Source: Archilochus colubris (Eukaryota > Chordata > Aves > Apodiformes > Trochilidae). From it: 64,000 nt of DNA. Below, piece after piece: positions 22,302-34,900 of the stretch. How positions within the stretch are numbered: the first letter of the stretch is position 1; every line of letters starts with the position of its first letter. Below the pieces are notes generated by a model. The model ran no database searches and was not told the origin of the DNA. It saw nothing but the letters and a program-made list of their open reading frames with translations. The DNA lies in assembly GCA_023079485.1 (NCBI GenBank), contig CM041115.1:31114826-31178825 (forward strand), written 5' to 3'. A program made the translations under genes and the position numbers.

Positions 22302-25192
22302 TTTCATACCTAGGTCTATAAGGCATGCAGGGAATAGTGAAGCTCAGACTCCAGCCTAAACAAAGAGGATCAGTGTATCTAAACACATATACATCTTCTC
22401 CTTCATATTTGGTTGAAGAATGGTAATTTTGTCTCCAGCAGCTTCACAAAGATGGTACAGGATGTCAGGTATGGCCTGCTATGCACAACATCAGGTCCTT
22501 TCCAGACACAAGTTCAAATCCGAAAAGAGCTACATATAGCTTTATAGGAATTGAGTGCTGCTAAGAGTATTCCCCAAATGTGCAATTTGTCTTTACAGGA
22601 ATTGCGTGTAGTAAACATTTTCAAGATACATAATTTTTCATTGTCCTTATACTCTCCTGAAAATGTCAATATAGTTGAAAAGGGAAAAACTAGTGTCATT
22701 TTTAGCTGTACTGTTGCATTCTACTAGAACGAACAATAGAAAACTGAGCTCCCCTTCTTTCCCAAGTGTGCTTTTTTATAGACAGAAGCAGAACAGCCAG
22801 GGCTTTAGAGACGTATAAACCTATATAAAATAGCAGAAATCACTTTTTGGCTCAGAAATTCTGTTCACTTTATGCATCTGATTAAATTTATCAACAAGAG
22901 CCAGAGTACAGGAAGAAAAGGGATAGTGATGTATATCAGAAAAACTCTGTAGCAGTAGGCATCTCCCACAGTGATAATATCCTACAAATAAATCAAACTT
23001 TTAAAAAGATATCAGCCCTATGCTATTCATCAGAGATCAAAGCTTTTTTACACAGCTGACTTGCAAAGAATAACGCTACTGGCTTTATTAACCACAGTTA
23101 GGCAAAGACTTCTCAAAAACTGCATTACCTAAAAAATCCTACTGAACAATTTTAGTGTCAAAATTAAGGCTTTTATATTTTTAAACAGATTCCACATGTG
23201 AAACAGATTTTTAATTTATCCACCTTTTTTTGGCTCAACAAGATAATTAATAAAATGGACACAAGTATTTATGAGAGATTTGCTCTTTACACAATAGTTA
23301 CTTTATACATAGTAGTTACCATATAAAGCATTTCTCATCAGAAGTAAGAGATGGGGTTTTTTCCTTGTAAAATTAGGAGTCTTGCTAGAGCTTCTTCTTG
23401 CAGACTGTTGGCTCCTTCTGTGGTGGTTAATGGGTCTTCATGTTTGTGTAAGATATTGATCAATGGACAAAAGGGTAGAACCAAACCTGAGCTGCTGATT
23501 GGGCTCTACTGGATGAAACAGATTCAAACCACACTTCAGTTATAGACTTCTTCCTTCAAAAGGCTACGCAACAAGTGAGATTACCATAAACCTGGAGTAA
23601 AACATAGATTTCATTGGAGTATGAGACCTAGGAAACAACAGGTCCTAAATTTTGTTACTTTCTTAATGTAAAGTGTGCAGCTGTGCTCTCTAGGGACAAT
23701 AGGCTGTATTTATAAAAATAATTTATGCAAGCTAATCCTGTTTCTTACTGTAGTTATTGGGCCATTTCTTAACTGAGACGGGACAAAACCCTGAGGAGCA
23801 AAAGAATGAAGTAGAAAGGCCATTCAAGAAGCTTCTAGCATGACTGATGTTTTCGATGTTCCATGTATCTCTGTCAGATATGATATTAAACTTTCTTTGG
23901 TTGACACTGGCTACAGAAATTTCAGAGACATAGTAAAGCCATTGTTTTGAAGTGAAGTAATCCTTGGTGTGAGCTGAGTTTTAAAAAATAATGGATTTGC
24001 CTGCTGTACGGAAAAGCCAAAAAAGTTCTGCTGTGTAAATTTTCAAATACATAAAATATTTTATTGTTACTACAGTTTCTGTTCTAAGGTGCTTTTCTAA
24101 CAATAACTCAGTTTTCAAAGTTATTCAGGATGATACAGAATGCAGTATCTTCTGGATTCTTTGGATTATGCATTTAAAATATGGGTGCATGTTTCTATTT
24201 GAGCTTCATAATACATTGCTGTCCCTTAGCTGTATGCCTTTAGCATAATTATAAAAATAAAATTCTTTACTGTCTTTTTTTGCAGATTAATATCTCTGCA
24301 ACATGCATGTGTAGGCAAACAATATATTAGATAATGCTCTCATTGTTCTCCCTCTTGTGGAAATCCAGTTAGGACTAGATATGTGACAACACTTACTACG
24401 TATAGTATCCAAAGGTTAGATACATATATGAATGTTAGAAAAGTGATGTCACGCGGTCTTAGTAAGTGCCTATTTATAATTTATAAGGATTCAGCTACAA
24501 AGCAAAGTAAGATTTTTAAGATGGGTTGTGGGTTGCTTCAGGAATTTTTGTGTGAAAGCATTGCCCAATGAAGAGAGTAAAAAAATGTTGCTCTCAGACT
24601 AGAGAAGCTAAATGTACCCAATAAACCCTAAATGACGCAAAGCACATCTGGCTTCAGATTTTGTAATGCACTTCATAAATTACTTTTGATTAGTCACAGG
24701 TTTGCAAATCTACAAAGCAAAATTGTGTCCAGTGTCTCATAATGTGGAACCCACTTATGGTATTCTGCTGAAAAACTTGTAAAATTTGTGTTCCACCAGC
24801 TTTGTGAACTGTTTTGTGATTGTATCTGAACTGCACTTTGATTTTTGGCATGCTCAACACAAAGCACAAAGAAAAATTCAAAGATTCTCTATGGATAGAA
24901 GCAGGAGAAAATAATCATGAGAACAGACAGGTTCACATGCTCCACTTGCTCCACAGGCAAGTTTGCAGAGAGTTAATCTTCTTTTTCCCTTCAGTATATG
25001 AACAATTCATATTTTGAAAGTCATGCCCAAACACTGGAGTCAGGATTTAACGCACGAAGTACATTTTCTTTTCTTATCTGACTGACATAATTTTAGAAAC
25101 AGAAGTAGTTCTGCAAAATTTTGTCTTCTGGAGTAATGCCATACTTTTGGGCTTTGCTCATGGTTGTGTTGTTCTACATAGGTGTTGGACTC

Positions 25193-25217
25193 TTTTTTTT
25201 TTTTTTTTTTTTTTTTT
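25193..25217. repeat. Poly-T run, 25 T
   Basis: A pure T run. Read on the minus strand it is a poly-A; the sequence on its 3' side in plus orientation (GAGGAGAGTAGC...) matches no element I recognise. Confidence 0.9.
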
Positions 25218-27398
25218 GAGGAGAGTAGCTTTTGGGAGTTGAAAGGAAAAACAAATTCATCTTAGATGTTGTACAGGGAGACAATAAACTGTATTTGTAA
25301 TTTATAATCTTCATATAAAATGTCATGATTAAAGCCCAACTTTTCATTTATACAATGTACACTTAAGCTTTTGGTGTCAATCAAGACAAGTTCTTAAACT
25401 CTGTTTTAAAAAACTTTCAGCCAAGAATTGAAAAGCTGCTCAGATCTGTATCACTGTAAGCAGAATATTTATTCAGTTTGTCATTAAGGAAGCCATCTCA
25501 ATATAGTACCTTGTTATTGCTCCAAGATTGTCAGAAGTGTCTTAGGTCCATATCTGGCAGTAAGGAAGTGATTTTAGTAGAGAGGTGTAGAAAATCTTGT
25601 GTGGCCTAAGGCAGCCTTGAGAAAAGAGAGAGCAAGAAGATCAGGAGGATTGTAACAAGGTCTCATCTACAGAAGGTAAATATGCAGTCATTTCTTTCCT
25701 AACAATCAGTAAGTAGTCTTGCCACCAGAGCCAGAACTTCAACATGGCCTTTCTCTTGCTAGAGAAAAAAAAAAATTAAAAGAATGATAATGATAATAAT
25801 AGTCTAATAATTTTCCATAATGAACTGTACACTTGACTGCAACTGGAATGAATATGCAGAGGAATTTGTTGGCATACAGTCCCCCAAAAGGGACAGAAAA
25901 CTGTAGAAAGTGTGGGGAGCTGAGGACCAGAAGCATCCTTGGCTTCATACTTTACCTCATCTAGTACGGTTAATCTCTCTGAGTGGTCTGAAAGAAATGA
26001 TACGTGTAACCCATTCTGTGACTTCTCAAACATATCCCAGATGTCAGCCCTCAGTGTCAGAGTAGGGAAGTCTATTTATTTATAGGGAAATGCGATAGCT
26101 GCAATTTATGGTCTGACAAAGTCACTTTAGTAACTGATTAGTCAGTTAGTGGGTTTCTGGTACTCTGCTTCTGCTAACCACTTTTCTGCCAGTAATTGAA
26201 ATGTCTCATTTTATGACTTCAGAGATGCTCAGAACAATGCTAGAAAGCAAATGGACTAAGAACAGCTGATAGAACTGGTTTAAAATTTAAACAAAGCAAG
26301 AACAAGTACTATTCATCCCAGCTAGAAATTTTACCTTTGAAATATGAAAATCACCACTAAACTATGCTGTTGTTTCCAGTGTTTGGGAACAACATTATAA
26401 AAGCTTTTAATTTTAATAAAGGTCAGATTCTTTCACAATTGGAAAACATCTGTCAGAGAAGTTTGGTCACACCAAATGGGCACTTCCACAGGCTCTCACT
26501 GCACTGGTCAATAAAATGAAAAATCATTTTTAAAAATAGCAGAAAAAAGTAAACGTTCAGCTCAAAAGCTCTTTGGCTTTTCCAAAGTTGCAGAACAACC
26601 AGATGAGAAGGCTCAGCCATACCATCTTTGATGGCTTGAGGAGGCTGAAGTTATTTCAGATAGCCTCATACAAAAAGACATAAATTCCTCTCCCCACTGT
26701 GCCACTGGTTTTAAATTGCAGAGTGGAGTTTGGGTGAAAAGCCAGAGACAGGGCTCAAGGCTGAAGCAGTGGAAGAAGCCATGGGAACTGAAGAGCAAAA
26801 AGGAGGGGCAGGACACTTCACCTAGGATGATGCTGTGTTGTGTAGCTGTTCAAGGGAATATAAGCATGGCAGCTATGTTTGACAAGGCAAATGAAGAGGT
26901 AGGAGGTACACCTATGGCTCTGCAGAGCACACACAGTGAAGAGCCAGCTAAGTGCTCAGCCTTATGACCAAGTCACATCACCTAGTGGCAGCCCAAGTGT
27001 CATTCTGATGTATTGGTCCCAGGTGGGACAAAAGTACCTGCAAAGGTGAACCAGAAAGTCTGCATGTCCCTGCCACAGGTGGACTCGGGTCACAGGGCAA
27101 GAGGCTCAGAACCAATGAGGCTGAGCAGATCTGCTCACTCCAGCAGTGGAGCTGCCTTCTGGAGAAGTACCCCAAACAGCCTGGATTTCTGGCTGGGGAA
27201 ACTGCATGGGTCCCATCAAAAAGATCCTGCTGAGTGGTGTGGTAATTGGGCCCAGGGTCATGCAAGGCAGTTGGGTCTTCTGGAAGAAAAATCCAAACTT
27301 GGATCCTTAGGAAAGATGGGGAAGAGAGGGACAGCCTAGGAGGTAAACTAAAACCAGACTGGATGCCAGGGCTGCTAATGAACATGAGTAGATGCTGA

Positions 27399-27594
27399 TT
27401 TCAGCCTGGAGAAGAGGAGGCTCCAAAGTGAGTTCTTAGCAACTTTCCAGTATCTGAAGGGGGCCTATAAGAAAACTGGGGTGGAGGTTTTTACATAGGT
27501 AAGGGGACAAAGGGAAATGGTTTAAGACTTGAAGAGGGGAGATTTAGGTTAGACATTAGAACAAAATTCTTTCCTGTGGGTTGTTGAGGCACTT
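27399..27594 (+). mobile_element. CR1 LINE fragment, ORF2 end/3' UTR
   Basis: Sense CR1 from TTCAGCCTGGAGAAGAGGAG (27399) through TTTTACATAGGTAAGGGGACA to GAGATTTAGGTTAGACATTAG (27538-27558) and AAATTCTTTCCTGTGGG. It lacks both the upstream ORF2 and the last ~140 bp with the terminal octamers, so both ends were lost. Confidence 0.88.
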
Positions 27595-27631
27595 AGCTTG
27601 TAATGAAGTAAAAGATTAAATAAGATAATGT

Positions 27632-27715
27632 TGTATGTATGTATGTTGTTTCAAGACCCTTTGCTCTCATACATACATGTATGTATGTATGTTGTTTCAA
27701 GACCCTTTGCTCTCT
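27632..27715. repeat. 37-bp direct duplication with ATGT microsatellite and palindrome
   Basis: The 37-bp unit that begins TGTATGTATGTATG and ends CCCTTTGCTCTC occurs at 27632-27668 and again at 27679-27715, apparently identical. The 10-bp spacer ATACATACAT together with the start of the second copy makes a perfect 22-bp palindrome (27668-27690 area). This looks like slippage or unequal exchange seeded by the tetranucleotide run. Confidence 0.85.
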
Positions 27716-30700
27716 GCTACCCCACAGTTAACTGCTAAGCAGAAAACAAGTTCTAGAAGGTAGCTATCTTCCTGCTGGCATTTGTCACACATTTTCAGGT
27801 GCAGTATAGAGGTGTCTATAGCACAGATCGGCCCGCACAGTGATGAGTATCTGGGACATGCAGGCACAAGGCAGACATCATCCTGTCTAAGAAATGGGAA
27901 GTTCTCCTGTTAGAGCAAAAAGCTTAGAAAGTCTGGGACATGTCTTCAGGGAGCAGAAAACTGCAGTGAGCCCAAATGCCATGACATGGTTTGCCAACCA
28001 AAAGAGGTGACTCAAAAGATTGCAGGGGACATGGCTCTACCCTGATCAAAGTGGAAATATGCTTATATAGAGACATTGTCAGCTCTATTGTAATGTAATG
28101 TAGTTCTCAGAACTGTATTGTATTGTAATGTAGTTCTCAGAATGTGTAGTATACATAAGCTTCCAGTCATTCAGTTTTGACAATGAGAAAATAAATTTCT
28201 CAAATTTCCTTTCCTTCTTTGGCTCACACACATTTGGTCTGCCTGCAGCAATTTTGCATTTGTGGGAGGGTTTGACTGGGTCTCCAGAGAAGTGCTGAGA
28301 GGCTGCCTGAACTCTGGTGCTGCGAGAAGATTTTGTGGTGAAAGCCCTGAAAAGAAAATGAAAATTCTCTCCCCTTCCAGTACTGTTGTGTCCTGTGAGC
28401 TCAAGCAGCCTTCTTAACATTTCAAATAAATTAATCAAAACTGGAATAACTTCACTATCTTTTAGGAGTGGCATAAGGGGAAATCAGATTGCTCAGCTGC
28501 TGAAGAGTGTGAAAGTGAGTGCAGCCTTTCTGCTCCAGTCAGAAACCCAGAGACAGGTCTACTTTTGTTTTGGTATTGTGAAAGAAGCAATTAGCACACT
28601 ACAGTCCACAGGCTGAACTGTGTCCCCTGGCTCCAGACACTATCGTTTTCCTAGGAGGAAAATTTTTCTGGAGATGGGTTAATTGTCCTGTCTAGACAGG
28701 CTGAGGAGAGGCCTTGCACAGCCATATCCTATGAGACAATGGGAAGAAATTTGAGGTTTTGTCTTTGGTGCAGTAATTGTCACCTAGAGAGAGCAGACGT
28801 CAATTTATCACTGGGCAAACTGCTTATAGCTATTTGCTTCTCTGTCCTAACGCCTCAAAGCTGTCCAGTTTCTGTAAAGTAGTAACTATATCCTCAAAGT
28901 TGAGGAATCTAGCATCAGTACATTTTTCAGGAATTCTTCAGATTTCCCTGCTTTACAGTAATTTTCCTTTGCGTAAAGTAATCCACTCTTCAAAGACTTA
29001 AAACTGGTATTGAAATGAAGATGATGAAATATATCCTGAGGTGAATAAATGATGGAACAGACTAGAAATGTGATCTTGTCTCTTTGCAGACCTGTGTTAT
29101 TTCATTCACCCAGACTACTCAGACAAGCCATTATCTTTTCCTCAGTTTTACTGTGGATAAAGATTTTTCCTGTAAAGAAAGATTTCCTCTAATTTAGCAC
29201 CCGATATTTTTGAGATAAGAACTATCCAGCTACATATATTGAGTCATACTCTTGGCCTGCACCTGTCTACAAAAAATAAAAATTAATAACTACATATTAG
29301 GATGTAGAGAAGCCTGTCAGCACTTGCCAATTAGAAGCTAAGAACCCAGTCTGAAACATGGGACAGAGTGAGTAGGAATTAAAACTATTGGGAATGTATT
29401 ATTAGCTTGCATAACTATTCTGGTTGCTTGGTGTTATGATTCTTTGCAGCTGAAAGACATAAAGGTGGTGGTCTACATTCAGTAAATTATTGCAGTATTA
29501 CCTGATTTTTTATGGTATCAGCCAAATTCTTAAGCAGATATGTGGTTTTAAACCAAGTTTTTCAGCAGTCAGTGGGTCCTATAATCAAAGTTAATCATAC
29601 TTCGGCTTCATTTTGGGAACAGATTGTCCTCTGGGGCTCAAGGCCAAGAGCAGAATTCATATGCTAGGAGCTCCCTGGACCATCGTGGTGGTGGTTGCAA
29701 GAGTATAAAAGCATTTGCAGCTGTTCTGAAGCAGTGCCAGAGGGATAGTTTGTGGTATGTTGCAAGCAGAAAGGTGAACAAAAGCTTAGAAAAACCATCA
29801 GAACCGAAGGCTGACCTAGCCTAACATCCTGTCTCCAGCAGTATCCCATGTCAGATGCTGAGGAAAGAGGCATATTTCTCTTGAATGATTTCCTAATGTC
29901 CAGTGACAAGCAGCTCAGTACTTCTCTGGGTCCTCATAAGTAGTGTTGATCAACCAGCCGCTGGCTGATTTATCTTCTCTGAATTTATGCAGTTCTTGAA
30001 ACCCTGCAGACCTCAGTGCAGAGGTATTTTTTGGCTTTGTGCTTTGTTTTGTTTTACTGTTTATTTTTTTTTTCTGCAGTCATCTCATTTGATGTTGCTG
30101 GTTTCTGCAACAGAAGATCTGGTGAATAGTCTTACCCTAGTATTTTTTCCCAGTGCATTGATTGTCTTCTTAGCAGCTGTCAACAGCAGCCTCAATCATC
30201 TTTCCCACAGAGGTCAAGTCTATTGAATTATTCTTTGAACAAAAGAATTTGATCATTCCTGTTATCTTTTGCTTTGCCTCTTACATTCCATCTGTCTGAC
30301 TGCTGTCTAATACCAAGTCAGGAGCTCTGCATCATTCTTGACTAGATGCCTGGTGAAACAATTGTCACTGGTCTTGAAAATCCCCTTGGTACCAGCTCAG
30401 GTTTAACTTTAGTTACCTGGACCATATTAAAATACTCACAAGCACAGCAGTTTGGTAGCTGTTGGTTCAGTTCAATGATAAGGAGATGCCTGTGCACCCT
30501 GTCCCTGATGAAAAATATTGCTTTCAGTCCCAAGTGCTGTGAGACAAGCAGCAGCTCCAGCAGGTATAGCTGGACACATTCCTCATCCCTCCAGTTCTCT
30601 CTCAGGCAGCTTTTTCTAGCTTATTGCAGACCTCTTGGCCCTCCCTGTTACCTGTCAGCTAAATTCCCACCATCTCTCTAATCCACGCTCCCCTTCCACC

Positions 30701-31571
30701 TTTAACCTCTTGCAATTGTTCATGTTCATTACCTTGACACACACTGTAGTTCCTGCTCCAAGTGCTCCGAGTTCTGACAGGGCAGTTGTTCCCTCTCTCT
30801 GGGCTGTGTGAGCACTTTAAGAATTTTTCACTCCCAGGGTAATTGCTTGGGGTGAATTTAGCATATTTGGGCAAGTGTTAACTGGAATAAGTGTCTCTTC
30901 CCTCTATAAGTTCATGGGAGCACAGTTAGAGCAGAAGAAGCAGGGACATTATAGAGAAAGTAGGTGGTTTATTTTCAGAAAAAAAAAACCTGTAAAATCC
31001 AGGTTAGAAAGATATATCACCTAGTTCTTGAGAATATTTGCATTGCATAGAATTACTTGGACTGAAAAGACTGTAGTCAGAGCAGGGACTACAATGGAAG
31101 GCCTTGAAGATACACCCTCAGGTAGCTCTTTTTCTTGTTTTCTTCTTTCTGTAACATCAAAAACTGCCACCGTAACAATTAAGTAAATTATACCATGAGA
31201 AAACCAGAAGTAATTGTGTTACACATCTTTATCGTGGTTGTTCTGGTGATAATGTCAGCTAAAGTAAAGTAAAGTTTGAATTAAAATTAGGGCAAAGATG
31301 CATGAAAATCTGAAGTTAGGCCAGGCATTCTTCAGATACCCATTTCCAGTTCTGAAATAAAATTGCCACAATCCATATAAGACGCTGGTCAGAAGTAGAA
31401 ATTAGGGGAAATGAAGCTTAAATTATGCTTGGCCATCATGGCCAGACCAAGACTATCTGGTTTGTTACAGTAACTGCCCAAAACATAAAAATTTCTGAAA
31501 TCAAATGGTGCTGCATCTAGCTGGTGTCCAGTTACCAATGGTGAATATTCAATAGGCATCAGTACAGTCAG
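27716..31571. other. Unassigned stretch with ancient CR1-like remnant
   Basis: No gene recognised. It contains a small local duplication near 28086-28145 (TATTGTAATGTAGTTCTCAGAA occurs twice, allowing one insertion) and the ancient remnant listed at 29805-30005. Open frames of up to 129 residues have no domain signatures. Confidence 0.5.
29805..30005 (-). mobile_element. Possible ancient CR1/L3-like remnant
   Basis: GACCTAGCCTAACATCCTGT followed by CTCCAGCAGT and CAGATGCTGAGG, and then TTCTCTGAATTTATGCAGTTC, resembles the antisense 3' region of old amniote CR1/L3-type LINEs shared with turtles and crocodilians. Divergence is high and no octamer terminus is preserved, so this is a similarity judgement only. 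Confidence 0.35.
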
Positions 31572-31973
31572 CCCTATTGAATATCTTTATTGGCAAAGGG
31601 GGTTGAGCCTACCCTTAGTAAATTTGCAGATGACACCAAACTGGGTGGGAGAGTTGATCTGCTGCAGGGTAGGAAGATGCTGCAGAGGGACCTGGAAAGG
31701 CTGGGTCGACGGGCCAAAGCCAACGGGATGAGATTCAACAGGACCAAGTGCTGGGTCCTACACTTTGGCCACGATGACCCCATGCAGTGCTACAGACATT
31801 GGAATGGACTGCCCAGGGAAGTGGTGGAGTGTCCATCCCTTTAGGTGTGTAAGGAAAGGCTGGATGTTGCACTTAGTGACCTGGTCTAGCTGATGTGGTG
31901 ATGTTAGGTCGTAGGCTGGACTTCCTGATCTCAGAGGTCTTTTCCAGCCTCAATAATTCCATCATTCTGTGAT
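31572..31973 (+). mobile_element. CR1 LINE with internal deletion, intact 3' terminus
   Basis: Sense CR1 starting in reverse transcriptase motif C. One frame reads [13 protein letters not shown] at 31611-31650 with both catalytic aspartates intact, and continues [14 protein letters not shown]. Near 31791-31800 the frame jumps straight to 3' UTR-type sequence (GGAATGGACTGCCCAGGGAA), so the ORF2 end and early 3' UTR are deleted. The copy ends properly at ATTCTGTGAT (31964-31973). The 3' UTR wording (CTTAGTGACCTGGTCTAGCTG, TCAGAGGTCTTTTCCAGCC) points to a different CR1 subfamily from the copies at 4 kb and 45 kb. Confidence 0.92.
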
Positions 31974-34900
31974 ACCAGCAGACATGTCTCCACTGTCATA
32001 TTTCCACTTCTTTTTTGCATACATATTGATTATCTTCTTGCAAAGTATTTGAAGTCTTTACCACTTTCAGGGACAAGCATAGTGACAGTAAAGTGGCCTG
32101 CTATGATTCCAGCTGTTCCCATAGCAGAAAGTCAGAGTAGGAAAAATATTTCTGTTGTGGAGAAGCAAAATTCACTTACAAAAGTAAGAGAAAATTTCAT
32201 GTTGATTTCTTCCAGAAGATCTTTCCCTTGTGGGATTTAGAACATTTCCACTCATTAGATCATGGTCCTCTCTTCCATTATTTCCATTTGGTACAAGCTA
32301 CCTGTCAGCAGAGCAAGATGAAATAGCTCTTTGCTGGCTCTTTTATTTGCCAACCAAGAAGGTCTCCCCTTTGCATTTTGGCATGGTATTTAGGAAATCT
32401 TCTCCTTCTGAAAGAAAAATGTATCTTTGGCCACAATTTTGCTGTTATTTGCCTCTGACACATGCCTTAGTTATCTTTTTAGTAAAGTATGACCTTTGTA
32501 GGTCCTAGCTCAAAAACAGCATTTCCCCTTCACCCCATCTAATTTAGCTATAATGAAGCAATCATTCAGACCAAAAGATTATGACATGACACCTGTGAAA
32601 ATACAAGATCGTAGATACCATGATGTCATTATAATTCTGCAGGATCTTAATAAAATTAAGAAAATAACAGTGACTGTATTATTCCACACCATGTATTTCC
32701 CAGAAGGCAGCTCTGAAAATGTGGATGTTGAGACAGTAAGAAGCTCAGAATGTGCACTGGAGAAATCTGAAATCCCTTCCAGCAGGGCTGAGGTGTATGT
32801 CACTGCTACAGCACCAGGTGGTCTCTGAAGTACAAGCTCCCATTAAGTTCAGCAGACTTTGTATGTGGTCTCAGATGCACAACCTAGAAGAGCATCTCAC
32901 ATGTATGATACATCTTCCCTCTGATTCAGAGGGTTTTTCAACCAGCAAATGGCTGCAGGCAGCTCTTAGGGCAAGATAATCATGACTCCAGACCCTAGCC
33001 CATTTTCTTTAGGCTTTTGAGCAACAGGCTCCGAGCTCCAAAGATGAGCTTTAATTAATCTACGGTTTTTCCCTGTCCTATGGAAATCACTTGGAAACCT
33101 GGGAGAGAGACTTAAGCTTTCTCCTTCTTCACTGCCTCTCAAGCCCACACTCCAAGCGTTGCAGCAGAAACAGGAGACATTCTGAGGCAGGATCAGAGTG
33201 TGAGGGCTGTGTTTATGAATACGCTATTTGAATGTACAGTCATACATTATTTGAATGTACAGTCACTGCATGTTTAATCCCTCTCACGTGTAGGAGAAAA
33301 TGGGTGGATTTGCATTTGTAAGATAGGCTTGGGGTGCCCCAGAGCTCTTTTGGCTTGAGGCTGCCTTCTCCCACTTTACCTACACCTGCAGTTTGCATTT
33401 GTCCATTTTGCTGACAGTGTGGGGAAGTATGCATGCCCAGGAGGGGTAAATTAGACTTTAGTCTTTGTCAGCTTGCCCTCGTGTGTTTTGTAGCCATCTG
33501 GTTACTTCCAGCTCTGGCATTTCCCCTGCACCATGCTTGTGCTTTTTGACTTAGGTGCTTTTGGCTGGGCCTGATACTTTGTAGAGCTTTCAATTCACTG
33601 TGTCCATATCTAGCTTGGAAGGTGGTAGCTCAGTCTTTATTCCCTCCCACTTCGAGGACCTGGAGCTGGAGGAACATGTCAGGAGAAAATTTGTCCTGAT
33701 CACAAGTATAGAGAGCTCAGTTTTCTGCAGGTTATGGTATGAATAAATGACATCATGCCTCAGGGAGATTTTCATCATGATATTCATGCAGCTGCTTTCA
33801 CCACAGAAGTGAACTACTATCTGCTGAATAAATGAGCTCATAAAAGAACTAATTAACACAGGAGAAGGGAAGGAGAAGATGGTATGCTAAAGCTATTGGC
33901 ATTGTCTTTTCTTGGGACAATTCAACTGTCTGTGTCCTTGTGTTTTCAAATTATATGGCTTTATGTAAATCTTTCTACTTCATACCCCACAGAGACATAG
34001 GTCCTATGGTTCATAGGTCCCTTGCTCTTTTCTCAGCAAAGACAGGGTGTGCATCAGCCCCAGCACTTCTCTTTCATTTTGCTGACAGGGAGCTTTGAAA
34101 AGAAGATTAGGAAACTTACGAACCCATGATGGGTTGCATTAGCCCACAAGGAAAGGTGTTGCAATGAGTGATATATGAGAATGGAAGATATTTATCTCCA
34201 TGGCAGCATGAAGTTTACAAATATACCAACCATGGCACCATGACCCTTTCTCTTTTTCTGGCTGGAGCAAGTATACTGTATTTTGAAGTGAACTGATAGA
34301 CTGTCAAATTTGTGGTCTTTAATGGGTTAAAAAGGCCAGAGGCGGTGTGAGAAAGCTTTTTCTCCACAACATTTCTAACAAGCTGAACAAAATCCAGGCC
34401 TTGTTTAATGAGCACATATTTTATACAAATAAGCTCAAATGAGCTTACCCATCTCTAATTAAACTAGAAAGGAAGCATTTGTCCTAATTGGACTGCATAA
34501 CTGAAGAATTAATTGTGTGGCTGCTTAGAATTGCAAGCTTATGGCCCAGTTCACAGAAAATACCTTCATGGTAGGACATAGTATATGCAAGTTTACTCGT
34601 GTCTTATAAACACGAGTCCATGAGTAATTTTGATGCTTTGGTTTTGTTTTTAAAAGAAGGGCTGTTTATGCAGACATATATGGACCTTAGTGGAGGTTAA
34701 GTACAGTATTTCGATATTCTAATTAGGCCACTAGATAATAGTTTTTCATCACTGTAATTAGGTACTCAGTTAATTCCTACAGCAAAAATGCCGCGCTAAC
34801 TACTTTACAAATATCAAAAGGGTGACTATTCCATAGACTTGGCTAGGTCTGCAGGAACAAAAAGCATGGCATGGGAATTCATATTTCCTTCCAGTAAGGT

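Larger units (their letters stand above)
14340..27398. other. Unassigned AT-rich stretch with microsatellites
   Basis: Thirteen kilobases with no gene or transposable element I can recognise. Individually listed are a poly-A run, a GT microsatellite, an AT-only patch, a poly-T run and a candidate regulatory block. The open frames of 60-136 residues have no domain signatures. The slightly GC-richer part at 26960-27390 is open on both strands for over 100 codons (glycine/serine-rich plus, proline/serine/leucine-rich minus), but neither frame resembles a known protein. Confidence 0.5.

Noticed and set aside
26978..27385. 135-residue minus-strand frame overlapping a 108-residue plus frame
   Set aside because: Both are open by composition in a GC-richer patch; neither shows a family signature.
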